A stretch of DNA of 13,664 nt from Myxococcales bacterium (lineage in GTDB: Bacteria > Myxococcota > Myxococcia > Myxococcales > Myxococcaceae): NCBI GenBank assembly GCA_009885595.1, contig VFKJ01000234.1, forward strand, positions 1 through 13,664, written 5' to 3'. The position numbers and the translations under genes were made by a program. Each line of letters opens with the position of its first letter. Position 1 is the first letter of the stretch. The notes beneath the pieces were generated by a model. The model was not told the origin of the DNA and ran no database searches. It saw only the letters and a program-made list of their open reading frames with translations. Shown piece by piece: positions 1-7,600 of this stretch.

Positions 1-437
1 GCGCTGCGCGAGGTGTGCTGCTCGAAGGCCAGGCCCAGGCTCACCCCGAGCGGCACCGCACCCAGCCAGCGGGCGACGCGCAGCTCTGCTCTTCCGCCGA
101 CGCCCAGGCCCGAGAACGGCACCACCACGCCGCCCATCGCCTGGAGGCTCCAGCTGTCGAGGCGAGCGACGTTGACGAGCGGCGCAAGCTCGGGCTCGTC
201 GGCGACGACTTCAGCAGCCGCCACTGCCAGCGCGCGCGGCGGCGGTGAAGCGGGAAGCGGGGGCGCGAGCGGCTCGGGGGCCGGCGGCGCAGGGGCGAGC
301 TGTGGGGCGGGCTTCAGCTCCGCCTGCACCGGCGCCGGGGCGGCCTGGCCCTTCCTCTTCGGCGTCGGGGCAGCGTGGCTCAGCGCCCCCAGCAGCATCA
401 GCACGACGGCGAACGAGCGGGCGATTCGAAGCTCCAT
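1..437 (-). CDS. Exported protein with Pro/Ala-rich linker and probable outer-membrane beta-barrel start (C-terminus cut off)
   Basis: Reading leftward from the ATG at 437 gives 145 codons with no stop before the window edge, so the gene is 3'-truncated here. Residues 1-22 form a signal peptide (MELRIAR charged start, hydrophobic VVLMLLGAL core, probable cleavage near SHAA). Residues 23-70 are a low-complexity Pro/Ala/Lys linker. From about residue 95 the chain alternates hydrophobic and polar residues with Gly turns (SWSLQAMGGVVVPF, GGRAELRVARWLG, GVSLGLAFEQ), which resembles successive strands of an outer-membrane beta-barrel. No named family can be assigned from this fragment. The start has only GAGG directly abutting the ATG as a possible ribosome site, so the exact start is less sure than the frame. 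It is divergent from the lipoprotein gene at 547 and shares its 109-bp upstream region. Barrel and outer-membrane placement are inferred from the residue pattern. Confidence 0.7.
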   Translation of the reverse strand, partial: MELRIARSFAVVLMLLGALSHAAPTPKRKGQAAPAPVQAELKPAPQLAPAPPAPEPLAPPLPASPPPRALAVAAAEVVADEPELAPLVNVARLDSWSLQAMGGVVVPFSGLGVGGRAELRVARWLGAVPLGVSLGLAFEQHTSRS

Positions 438-546
438 CCTCGAGGTGTGTCCCGGGGCGCCGGGCAGAAGGCAGCGTTTCTTTGCCTGCCGGCAGTGATT
501 GCCGGCCACTCACCGGGAAACCGCCGGCTGCCCAGGGAGTCCCCAC
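438..546. promoter_or_regulatory. Divergent intergenic region with three GCCGGC motifs
   Basis: This 109-bp gap lies between two divergently transcribed genes, so it must hold promoters for both. It contains a 10-bp palindrome CTGCCGGCAG (486-495) and two more GCCGGC cores at 501-506 and 523-528. A weak 5-bp stem (GGCAG 470-474 with CTGCC 486-490) is also visible. No convincing -35/-10 pair stands out on either strand. A purine-rich AGGGAG near 534-539 serves as the ribosome site of the rightward gene. GCCGGC is common in DNA this GC-rich, so a role as operator is only a possibility. Confidence 0.35.
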
Positions 547-3405
547 ATGAAGAAGTCGCTGCTCGTCATCACCCTCACGCTGCTCTGGAGCTGCGCCGAG
601 AAGGACACCACCGCCCCCCCCGCGCCAGTGGTCGACCCCATCGAGAGCCCGACCCCGAAGCTGAAGGTGTCGGTGACCGGCTCGGCAGAGTTCGGCGCGA
701 CCGTGAAGCTCACCGGCGGCGCGGCCGACGTCACCACCACCGCCGACAGGTTCACTGCTCGCTGGCGCGCCGAGGTCGAGTTCAAGCAGGACGCGGAGAA
801 CACCCTGAGCGTCACCGCCACCGACGCTGCGGGGAACGTCTCCGAGCCGACGGTGGTGACGGTGGTGCAGGCCTCGCCCAGGGCCGCGAGCATCAAGCTG
901 TCGCTCACCACCCCCCTGGCCAGGGCCGGCGAGCTGGTGGGGCTGACCGCGCGCGTGCAGGATCAATACGGGAACGAGATGCCTGACGCGCCCGTCACCT
1001 TCGAGAGCACCCCCACGCTCGCCCAAAGCTTCACCATCCCCGGCTCGATGCCCGCCGTCACCAAGGGGCAGGGGGTGCTCGCGGGCACCCACCAGTTCGT
1101 CGCGTTCGAGCTCTCGGCGGTGAAGGCGGCGGACTACGTCTTCCAGCTCAAGGCGACCGCGGGCACGGTCAGCGACACCCAGCCGGTCACCATTCGCCCG
1201 GCCCCGGGCCACGCGTTCTCGACGCTGCACTGGGCGCCCATGGGCACCCAGCTCACCATCGCCGCCGGGCAGGACGCCGCGTACACCTACGAGGTGGTCG
1301 ATCTCTACGGCAACCTCACCACCGGCCCGGTCTCGGCCTTCACCAACGCGCCCGGCGCCATCGTGGTGGAAGACGGCGTCTCGGGCGCGGGGCAGGTCAC
1401 GCGAATCGCCACCGCCGGCAGCTGGACCACCTCGTTCTACATCGCGGGGGTGGGCCAGAAGGGCTCGCTCGCGCTCTCGGTCGGCACCGCCCCGGCGGCC
1501 TTCATCGACCTCGTCGCCTCGGCCACGCTCACCAGCCCGCAGACGCCGGTGAAGCTCTTCGCGCGGGTGCGGGACGCCTTCGGCAACCCCATCGAGTGCA
1601 CCGCCGCCACCGCGGCCGACGTGACCTTCACCACCACGGGCACCGCCACCACCGGCCCCACGCCTGGCGCGACCACCTGCTTCAACGGCGCGTTCCAGGC
1701 GACGGTCACCTTCACCGCCGAGGACAACTACGCCGTCACCGCCACCCACCAGCCCACCGGCGCGTCAGCCACCTCGAGCAGCGTCTTCATCACCGTGCTC
1801 AACTTCGACAACACCCCGCCGCAGGTGTCCATCTCGGGCATCACCGTCAACGGCACCCCCTGCGCGCCGGCCTCGCGCACGGCCGGCGCGGGCTGCGACG
1901 TGACCAACGGTGACTCGGTGGAGTTCGACGTGGTGGCCACCGACAACTCGGCCCTGGCCCAGGTCGCCTACAACATCTTCTTCGAGTCTTCCCAGTCGCT
2001 GCGCACCCGCACCGTCTTCGTGGCCGCCAACCAGGCGAGCGCGACGGTGCACTTCCGCTTCGGGGTCAACTCGAACGCCATCGAGACCGCGCCCCTGGTG
2101 GCGATGGCGATGGACCGGGCGGGCAACATCATGAACTCGGCTGCGGTGAACTTCTTCGTCAACAACGGCTTCGCCCTGGGCGGGCGCAGCCTCACCCTGG
2201 CGGTCGCTTCTCCGCTGCTCAACCGCCCGGCCGACATCGCGCTCGACTCGGCCGGCGGCCTGTACGTGCTCAACCGCGGCAACGCAGAGCTGCTCCGGGT
2301 GCCCGCGGGCGGGTCGGCCCAGCTCGTCGCGAACAACGTCTTCGGGGAGTTCCTCGCCCTCGCGGGCAGCGGCGCCGGCGAGCGGCTGTTCGTGAGCGAC
2401 CGCTTCAACGGCGGCGTGGTGCGCGCCTTCAACCCGGGCACCAACACAATGGGGACCTGGGCCACCTACGGCGGTGGCAACTCGCAGGGGCTGGCGGTGC
2501 AGGGGGCGCTCCCGGCGCGCGGCTGGGTGGACCTCACTACCAGCGTCGACGGCGATCGCCTCACCCTCACGCAGAACGCGGTGGCGGTGGTCTACGAGCT
2601 CGACAGCAACGCCTCGTGCACCTCCGCTCCCCCGGGGCTCATCTGCGTGCCCTTCGTCGCCAGCAACGGCCCGGTGGCGCTGGCGCAGGCGATCAACGCC
2701 AACGCCGCGTCGGTGGTGGGTGCGAGCGTGGCCACCACCACGCCTTCGCGGGTGAACCTCTTCACGAAGGTCGCCGGCGAGCTCACCGCCACCAACACCG
2801 TCTCCATCACCGTCACGGGCGGCCTGCAGCGCTCGTTCAACACCCTGGCGGAGGGCCACGACGCCGACCTCTGGGTGGGCAACAACGGTGACAACAGCGT
2901 GCGCCGCTTCCTCACCTCCGGCACGCCGCCCGTGGGTGGCCACGGGGTCTTCAACGTCGGGGCGCCGCAGTTGGGCCTCGCGGTGCGCGACGTGTGGACC
3001 ACCGCCACCGACCGGCTCTTCGATTCGGTCGAGTACTTCGTCGACGACGGCAACAACAACCGGCTGCTCGCCGCGCGCACCAGCGTCACGGGCGGCGGCG
3101 GCATCATCTCGACGGCGACGGTGCCCCTCTTCACGCTCGCCAATGGCGGCTTCAACGCGCTGTGGGACGTGCAGTTGCTGCCCAACGGGTGCCTGGTGGT
3201 CTCCGACGACGGCAACGGCGACGTGTTCGCCATCGACACCAGCAACCCGGCCAACACCAACCCCACGGTGGAGCGCATCGCGCGCAACCTGCCCGGCCCG
3301 CGTGGCCTGGCCCTCGACGCCGCCGGCAACCTGCTGATCGCCGTCGACCAGGGCAACGCGGTGGTGCGGCTCTCGCCCACCCCAATCACCACCGACTGCT
3401 ACTGA
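547..3405 (+). CDS. Large lipoprotein with bacterial Ig-like domains and C-terminal NHL-type beta-propeller
   Basis: A 952-residue predicted lipoprotein. The start at 547 is chosen because it gives a proper lipoprotein signal (MKKSLLVITLTLLWSC, lipobox LWSC, lipidated Cys16) and has AGGGAG about 8 nt upstream; an in-frame ATG at 499 would bury the signal peptide. Residues about 20-110, 110-215, 220-320 and 320-418 each read as Ig-like beta-sandwich modules. They contain recurring phrases such as VQDQYGNEMPDAPVTFES and VRDAFGNPIECT, typical of Big/invasin-like domains. A fifth module starts at FDNTPPQVSISG (about 420). From about residue 548 to the end the protein has NHL/SMP-30-like propeller repeats (RPADIALDSAGGLYVLNRGN near 559; GPRGLALDAAGNLLIAVDQG near 917). 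Paired cysteines (351/378, 439/450) suggest disulfides in the periplasm or at the surface. It is probably a cell-surface or periplasmic binding or scaffold protein. Substrate and partner are unknown. The frame is certain and the domain class fairly sure. Confidence 0.85.
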   Translation: MKKSLLVITLTLLWSCAEKDTTAPPAPVVDPIESPTPKLKVSVTGSAEFGATVKLTGGAADVTTTADRFTARWRAEVEFKQDAENTLSVTATDAAGNVSEPTVVTVVQASPRAASIKLSLTTPLARAGELVGLTARVQDQYGNEMPDAPVTFESTPTLAQSFTIPGSMPAVTKGQGVLAGTHQFVAFELSAVKAADYVFQLKATAGTVSDTQPVTIRPAPGHAFSTLHWAPMGTQLTIAAGQDAAYTYEVVDLYGNLTTGPVSAFTNAPGAIVVEDGVSGAGQVTRIATAGSWTTSFYIAGVGQKGSLALSVGTAPAAFIDLVASATLTSPQTPVKLFARVRDAFGNPIECTAATAADVTFTTTGTATTGPTPGATTCFNGAFQATVTFTAEDNYAVTATHQPTGASATSSSVFITVLNFDNTPPQVSISGITVNGTPCAPASRTAGAGCDVTNGDSVEFDVVATDNSALAQVAYNIFFESSQSLRTRTVFVAANQASATVHFRFGVNSNAIETAPLVAMAMDRAGNIMNSAAVNFFVNNGFALGGRSLTLAVASPLLNRPADIALDSAGGLYVLNRGNAELLRVPAGGSAQLVANNVFGEFLALAGSGAGERLFVSDRFNGGVVRAFNPGTNTMGTWATYGGGNSQGLAVQGALPARGWVDLTTSVDGDRLTLTQNAVAVVYELDSNASCTSAPPGLICVPFVASNGPVALAQAINANAASVVGASVATTTPSRVNLFTKVAGELTATNTVSITVTGGLQRSFNTLAEGHDADLWVGNNGDNSVRRFLTSGTPPVGGHGVFNVGAPQLGLAVRDVWTTATDRLFDSVEYFVDDGNNNRLLAARTSVTGGGGIISTATVPLFTLANGGFNALWDVQLLPNGCLVVSDDGNGDVFAIDTSNPANTNPTVERIARNLPGPRGLALDAAGNLLIAVDQGNAVVRLSPTPITTDCY

Positions 3406-3413
3406 CCTGCAGG

Positions 3414-3442
3414 TTGTGGGGGCCGCGCCAGGTGGACATAAT
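3414..3442 (+). promoter_or_regulatory. Candidate housekeeping promoter for the antitoxin gene
   Basis: TTGTGG (3414-3419) and CATAAT (3437-3442) are separated by exactly 17 bp. The -10 is close to the consensus TATAAT; the -35 keeps only the TTG. Such an A/T-rich hexamer stands out in this GC-rich DNA. Transcription would begin about 7 nt past the -10, which falls on or next to the ATG at 3449 and implies a leaderless or nearly leaderless message. This is seen by eye only. Confidence 0.4.
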
Positions 3443-3448
3443 GGCCAC

Positions 3449-3721
3449 ATGGTCGTCTCGGTCCGAAACCTGAGAGATCACCTGAGCGAGTACCTCCGCC
3501 GGGTGCAGAACGGTGAGTCCGTGACCGTCACCGATCACGGCCGGCCGGTGGCGGCGTTGGTCGCGTTGTCGACGAAGGGCGCTTCGCCCGCGGATCGGCT
3601 GGCCCGCCTCGAGGCTTCGGGTGAGGTGACGGCTCCGACCGCCGCCATCTTCACCCGCGTCAAGCGCACCCGGGTGCGCGGCAAGAGGGTCTCGCGCACG
3701 CTGCTGAGTGACCGCGGGTGA
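3449..3721 (+). CDS. Phd/YefM-family (prevent-host-death) type II antitoxin, apparently orphan
   Basis: A 90-residue protein. The N-terminal part (MVVSVRNLRDHLSEYLRRVQ, then NGESVTVTDHGRPVAALVAL, residues 1-40) is the classic Phd/YefM DNA-binding and dimerisation fold, with the usual NGE-turn and 'HGRPVA' motif. The C-terminal tail (RLARLEASGEVTAPT, then RGKRVSRTLLSDRG) matches the toxin-wrapping tail typical of antitoxins paired with PIN-domain (VapC-like) toxins. The start at 3449 is preferred because it begins right at the conserved domain; an in-frame GTG at 3416 would add 11 uncharacteristic residues. No good ribosome site precedes 3449, in keeping with a possible leaderless transcript. 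Antitoxins of this family normally bind their own promoter with the toxin as co-repressor. The toxin gene expected to overlap its stop codon is missing (see findings), so this may be a solitary regulator or the remnant of a toxin-antitoxin pair. Confidence 0.85.
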   Translation: MVVSVRNLRDHLSEYLRRVQNGESVTVTDHGRPVAALVALSTKGASPADRLARLEASGEVTAPTAAIFTRVKRTRVRGKRVSRTLLSDRG

Positions 3722-3938
3722 TTCACTTCCTTGAGGGTCTCCGGGTGGGGCTGCTCTGGAGGCGCCTTTCTGATCGCTGCGTCCTCCCCACAGCATTGAT
3801 CGCGATCACCCCAGTAGAACTCAACTTCCGCAGAAGCTGCGCTCTGTGTGGGTGCTCGCGCGCGCAATGTCGCGGAAATAGATGTTGTCCCCCCCTTATG
3901 GATTCGGTACGTGCCGCCACCTCCAAGAGGTCGACACC
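3722..3938. promoter_or_regulatory. Intergenic region ahead of the act operon
   Basis: This 217-bp stretch separates the antitoxin gene from actA. It has no credible gene: the open frames crossing it are Cys/Arg-rich and resemble no protein family. It is the natural place for the act operon promoter. It holds the FNR/CRP-like palindrome at 3796-3809, a repeated TGATCGC half-site at 3771-3777 and 3797-3803, and an alternating CG run at about 3858-3865. The actA ribosome site AAGAGG lies at 3925-3930, 8 nt before the ATG. No unambiguous -35/-10 or -24/-12 promoter could be picked by eye. Confidence 0.5.
3796..3809. promoter_or_regulatory. FNR/CRP-family-like operator (TTGAT-N4-ATCAC)
   Basis: The sequence TTGATCGCGATCAC contains a perfect 12-bp palindrome (TGATCGCGATCA, 3797-3808). 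It matches the FNR/Anr consensus TTGAT-N4-ATCAA at nine of the ten specified bases. It lies about 130 bp before the actA start codon. FNR-type regulators control respiratory genes in many proteobacteria, so the setting is fitting. Whether this organism has a regulator with this specificity cannot be seen here. Confidence 0.4.
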
Positions 3939-4667
3939 ATGGCTCAGATTTTCCCCCGGTGGACCAATCAGACCCCCCGGCTCATCACCATCGGCGGTCT
4001 CGTAGGTCTCGGGGCGCTGACTTTCGCCGTGTACTGGTGGGCTTCGCCGTACCACACCGACGTCGGCTACCAGCCGGCTCAGCCCGTCGCGTACAGCCAC
4101 GCGCTGCACGCCGGTGAGCTGAAGATGGACTGCCGCTATTGCCACGTCGGCGTCGAGCAGGGCGCGGTGGCCGGGGTGCCGCCCACGCAGACCTGCATGA
4201 ACTGCCACGCGCAGGTGAAGAAGGGCTCCGAGAAGCTCAAGCCCGTGTACGACTCCTGGGCGGACGGCAAGGGCGAGAAGAGCATTCCCTGGGTGCGCAT
4301 TCACCAGCTGCCCGACTTCGCCTTCTTCAACCACTCCGCGCACGTGGCCCTGGGCGTGGGCGAGCACCGCGCCGCCATCGGCTGCGAGACCTGCCACGGC
4401 CGCATCGACACCATGGAAGTGGTGGCCCAGGTGCAGCCGCTCTCGATGTCCTGGTGCATCGACTGCCACAGCGACCCCGCCCAGTACCTCCGCCCCGTGG
4501 ACGCCGTCACCAAGATGGGTTGGTCGCCCGACGTGGAATGGCAGCGCAAGCAGCAGGACATCGCCGCGACGCTCGACCCGCCGGGCTCGCTGTCGGGCGC
4601 GCAGCGCTACGTCGACGGCCACTACCAGACCTACGCGACGGCCGGCTGCTCTGGCTGCCACCGCTGA
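3939..4667 (+). CDS. actA: ActA, pentahaem cytochrome c subunit of Alternative Complex III
   Basis: A 242-residue cytochrome anchored by one N-terminal membrane helix (about residues 15-36, LITIGGLVGLGALTFAVYWW), with the rest in the periplasm. Five CXXCH haem-c motifs are present: CRYCH 65-69, CMNCH 86-90, CETCH 149-153, CIDCH 173-177 and CSGCH 237-241. This number and spacing, including the SHALHAGELKMDCRYCH and PPTQTCMNCH phrases, are hallmarks of ActA. In ACIII its haems take electrons from the iron-sulfur subunit ActB and pass them towards the mono-haem subunit or an oxidase. The start at 3939 has AAGAGG 8 nt upstream and places the helix near the N-terminus; an in-frame upstream ATG at 3882 adds only non-conserved residues. 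It is the first gene of the act operon, followed 21 nt later by actB. Length and haem count are normal for the family. Confidence 0.95.
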   Translation: MAQIFPRWTNQTPRLITIGGLVGLGALTFAVYWWASPYHTDVGYQPAQPVAYSHALHAGELKMDCRYCHVGVEQGAVAGVPPTQTCMNCHAQVKKGSEKLKPVYDSWADGKGEKSIPWVRIHQLPDFAFFNHSAHVALGVGEHRAAIGCETCHGRIDTMEVVAQVQPLSMSWCIDCHSDPAQYLRPVDAVTKMGWSPDVEWQRKQQDIAATLDPPGSLSGAQRYVDGHYQTYATAGCSGCHR

Positions 4668-4688
4668 AGCTTTGAAGGAGCGAAAGTC

Positions 4689-7600
4689 ATGAAGAAGGAT
4701 CCTTACGCGCCGCTTGGCGGGCAGCCCACAAAGACCCCGGAGTACTGGCGTTCGCTCGAGCAGCGCAGCAACGACGAGTCGGTCACCTCGCAGTACGAGG
4801 CCGAGTTCGCCAACGGCATCACCACGCCGACCGGCTTCAACCGCCGCGACGCGATGAAGCTCGCCGGCGCCTCCATCGCGCTGGGCTCGCTGGCCGGCTG
4901 CGAGAAGCTGCGCCGCGACCCCGAAGAGATCCTCCCCTTCGTCCGCCCGCCCGAGAAGTACGTGGCTGGCGTCAAGCTGATGTACGCCACCGCCACCCAG
5001 CGCTCCGAAGGCGCGCTGGGGCTGCTGGCCGAGGCCAACGAGGGCCGCCCCACCAAGCTCGAGGGCAACCCCGTTCACCCCAGCTCGCTGGGCGCGACCG
5101 ACTCCTGGGCCCAGGCGGAGATCTTGCGCCTCTACGATCCCCAGCGCGCGAAGTCGCCGCTCAAGGCCGGCGCCGCCGCCAAGTGGGACGAGTGGGACGC
5201 GTTCGCCAAGGACCACTTCGGCAAGCTCACCGCCGAGCAGGGCAAGGGGCTCGCGTTCCTCGTCGAAGAGGACATGGGCCCCACCTTCGAGCGCCTGCTC
5301 GGCAAGCTCCCCGCCGCGAAGGTGGTTCGGTTCGATCCGCTCGCGCCTGACAACGCCATCCAGGGCGCGCAGCTCGCCTTCGGCCCCGGGGCCCGCGCGC
5401 ACGTCGACTTCGGCAAGGCGAAGGTGGTGTTCTCGCTCGACTCCGACTTCCTGCAGAGCGGGCCCGATCACCTCAAGCTCTCGCGTCAGTTCGGCGTCAC
5501 CCGCGCGGTGCACCAGCAGATCGACGCGCAGAAGATGATCCGCCTCTACGTGGCGGAAGCCGCGTTCAGCACCACCGGCACCAACGCCGATCACCGCGTG
5601 CGCATGAGCTCGGGTGAAGGCGTCAACGTGCTCAAGGCGCTCGCGGGGCAGCTGGGCCTGGCGGACCTGGCGGCCGGCGGCGGCCCGCTGTCCGAGGTGC
5701 AGACGAAGTTCGTCACCGCGCTCGCGAAGGATCTGACCGCCAACAAGGGCACCTCGGTCGTGATGGTCGGCGAGCGGCAGCCCCCCGCGGTGATCGCGCT
5801 GGGCCACGCCATCGACGCGGCGCTCGGCAACCTCGGCGCCACCCTCACCATCAGCTACCCCGAGACCCCGGCGGCCCGGGTGGGCATGCACGAGCAGCTC
5901 GCGGGCCTGGTGAAGGCGATGACCGCGGGTGAAGTCACTACCCTGGTCACCTTCGAAGGCAACCCGCTCTACACCGCGCCCGGCGTGCTCAAGTTCGCCG
6001 ACGCGCTCGCCAAGGTCACCTTCGTGCACACAGGCGTGCTGCCCGAAGAGTCCGGCCTCAAGGCCACCTGGCACCTGCCCTCGGCGCACTTCCTCGAGGC
6101 GTGGGGCGACGCCAGCGGCTGGGACGGCACCGCCAGCCTGGTGCAGCCGATCATCCTCCCCCTGCACGGCGCCCGCGCCGGCGTCTCGCTGCTGGCCCAG
6201 ATGGTGGGCGAGGCCGAGACCGCCGATCGCAAGCTCGTCGAGGGCACCTGGCTGGGCAAGAAGGTCGCTGACGTGAAGGCGTGGCGTAAGGCGCTGCACG
6301 ACGGCGTGATCGCCGGCACCAGCCGCAACGCGGGCACCGCCGAGCTGAAGACGCCGGACATCGTCGCCGCGCTGGGCACCGTGAAGGCCACCACCGCGAG
6401 CAAGGACTCGCTCGAGTTCATCGCCGTCGACGGGCACCTCAAGGACGGCCGCCTCTCGAACGTGTCGTGGCTGATGGAGCTGCCCGACTCGATGTCCAAG
6501 CTCTGCTGGGACAACGCGGCGCTCATCTCGCCCGTGCTGGCCAAGGAGCTGGGCATCAAGAGCGGCGTCTTCAAGAACCGCTACGACGCCTCCGTGGTCG
6601 AGCTCTCGGTGGACGGCCGCAGCATCAAGGCGCCCACCTTCGTGCTGCCCGGCCTCGCCGACTACAGCATCGTGATGAACCGCGGCTACGGCCGCAGCTT
6701 CGGCTACGTCGCCACCGGCGTGGGCGTCGACGCGCACCCGCTGCTGGGCGCCAACGGCTCGGTGGTGCAGGGCGTGAAGCTGAGCCTCACCGGCGACAGC
6801 CAGGACCTCGCGTCTACCCAGGACCACTTCGCGGTGCCTGGCAACCCGCTCAAGGAGCTCACCTTCGCGCAGATGTCGGCGGAGGCTCCCGGCGCCGCGG
6901 AGCGCTCGCTGGGCCTGGGCACCCGCCCGCTGTTCCGCTCCGCCACCGCGTCGAACTACGCGAAGAACGCCCAGTTCGCGCGCGAGGGCGACATGCCCGA
7001 GAACCTGGTCACCCTCGGCACCCCGAAGAACCGCCCGAGCAAGCCGATTCAGCCGCACAGCGAGGTCGTCTACGAAGGCCAGCAGTGGGGCATGGTGATC
7101 GACCTGTCTTCCTGCACCGGCTGCGGCGTCTGCACGGTGGCCTGCATCGCGGAGAACAACATTCCGGTGGTGGGCCGCGAGCAGGTGCTGCTGGGCCGCG
7201 AGATGCACTGGATCCGGATTGACCGTTATTACTCGGGCGACGTGGAGCAGCCCCGCGCGCTGCACCAGCCGCTGACCTGCATGCACTGCGAGAACGCCCC
7301 GTGCGAGCCGGTCTGCCCGGTGTCCGCCACCGTGCACGACGAAGAGGGCCTCAACTCGATGGCGTACAACCGGTGCATCGGCACCCGGTACTGCGCCAAC
7401 AACTGCCCCTACAAGGTGCGCCGCTACAACTACCTGGACTTCACGCACACCGGTAACTACTACGTCGAGCCGGAGTGGAAGGCGCGGATGAACACGCTCA
7501 AGCTCCAGCGCAACCCCGACGTCACCGTGCGGTACCGCGGCGTGATGGAGAAGTGCACGTACTGCACGCAGCGCATCGACGAGGCGAAGATCGCCGCGAA

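Noticed and set aside
499..546. Upstream in-frame start for the lipoprotein gene
   Set aside because: It would add 16 residues before a complete lipoprotein signal peptide and has no better ribosome site.
3405..3414. Palindrome ACCTGCAGGT at the lipoprotein stop codon as a terminator
   Set aside because: As a hairpin it would have only a 3-bp stem with a 4-nt loop, and no T-run follows.
211..3450. Long minus-strand open frames opposite the large lipoprotein gene (211-1749 and 1765-3450)
   Set aside because: They have the same antisense GC-bias effect and low-complexity composition. The plus-strand frame has a lipobox and recognisable domains.
3718..4005. 95-codon frame from the GTG overlapping the antitoxin stop, considered as the missing toxin
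   Set aside because: Apart from the first six residues nothing resembles a PIN or other toxin, it lacks the acidic catalytic residues, and it overlaps the start of actA. It is kept only as a possible remnant.
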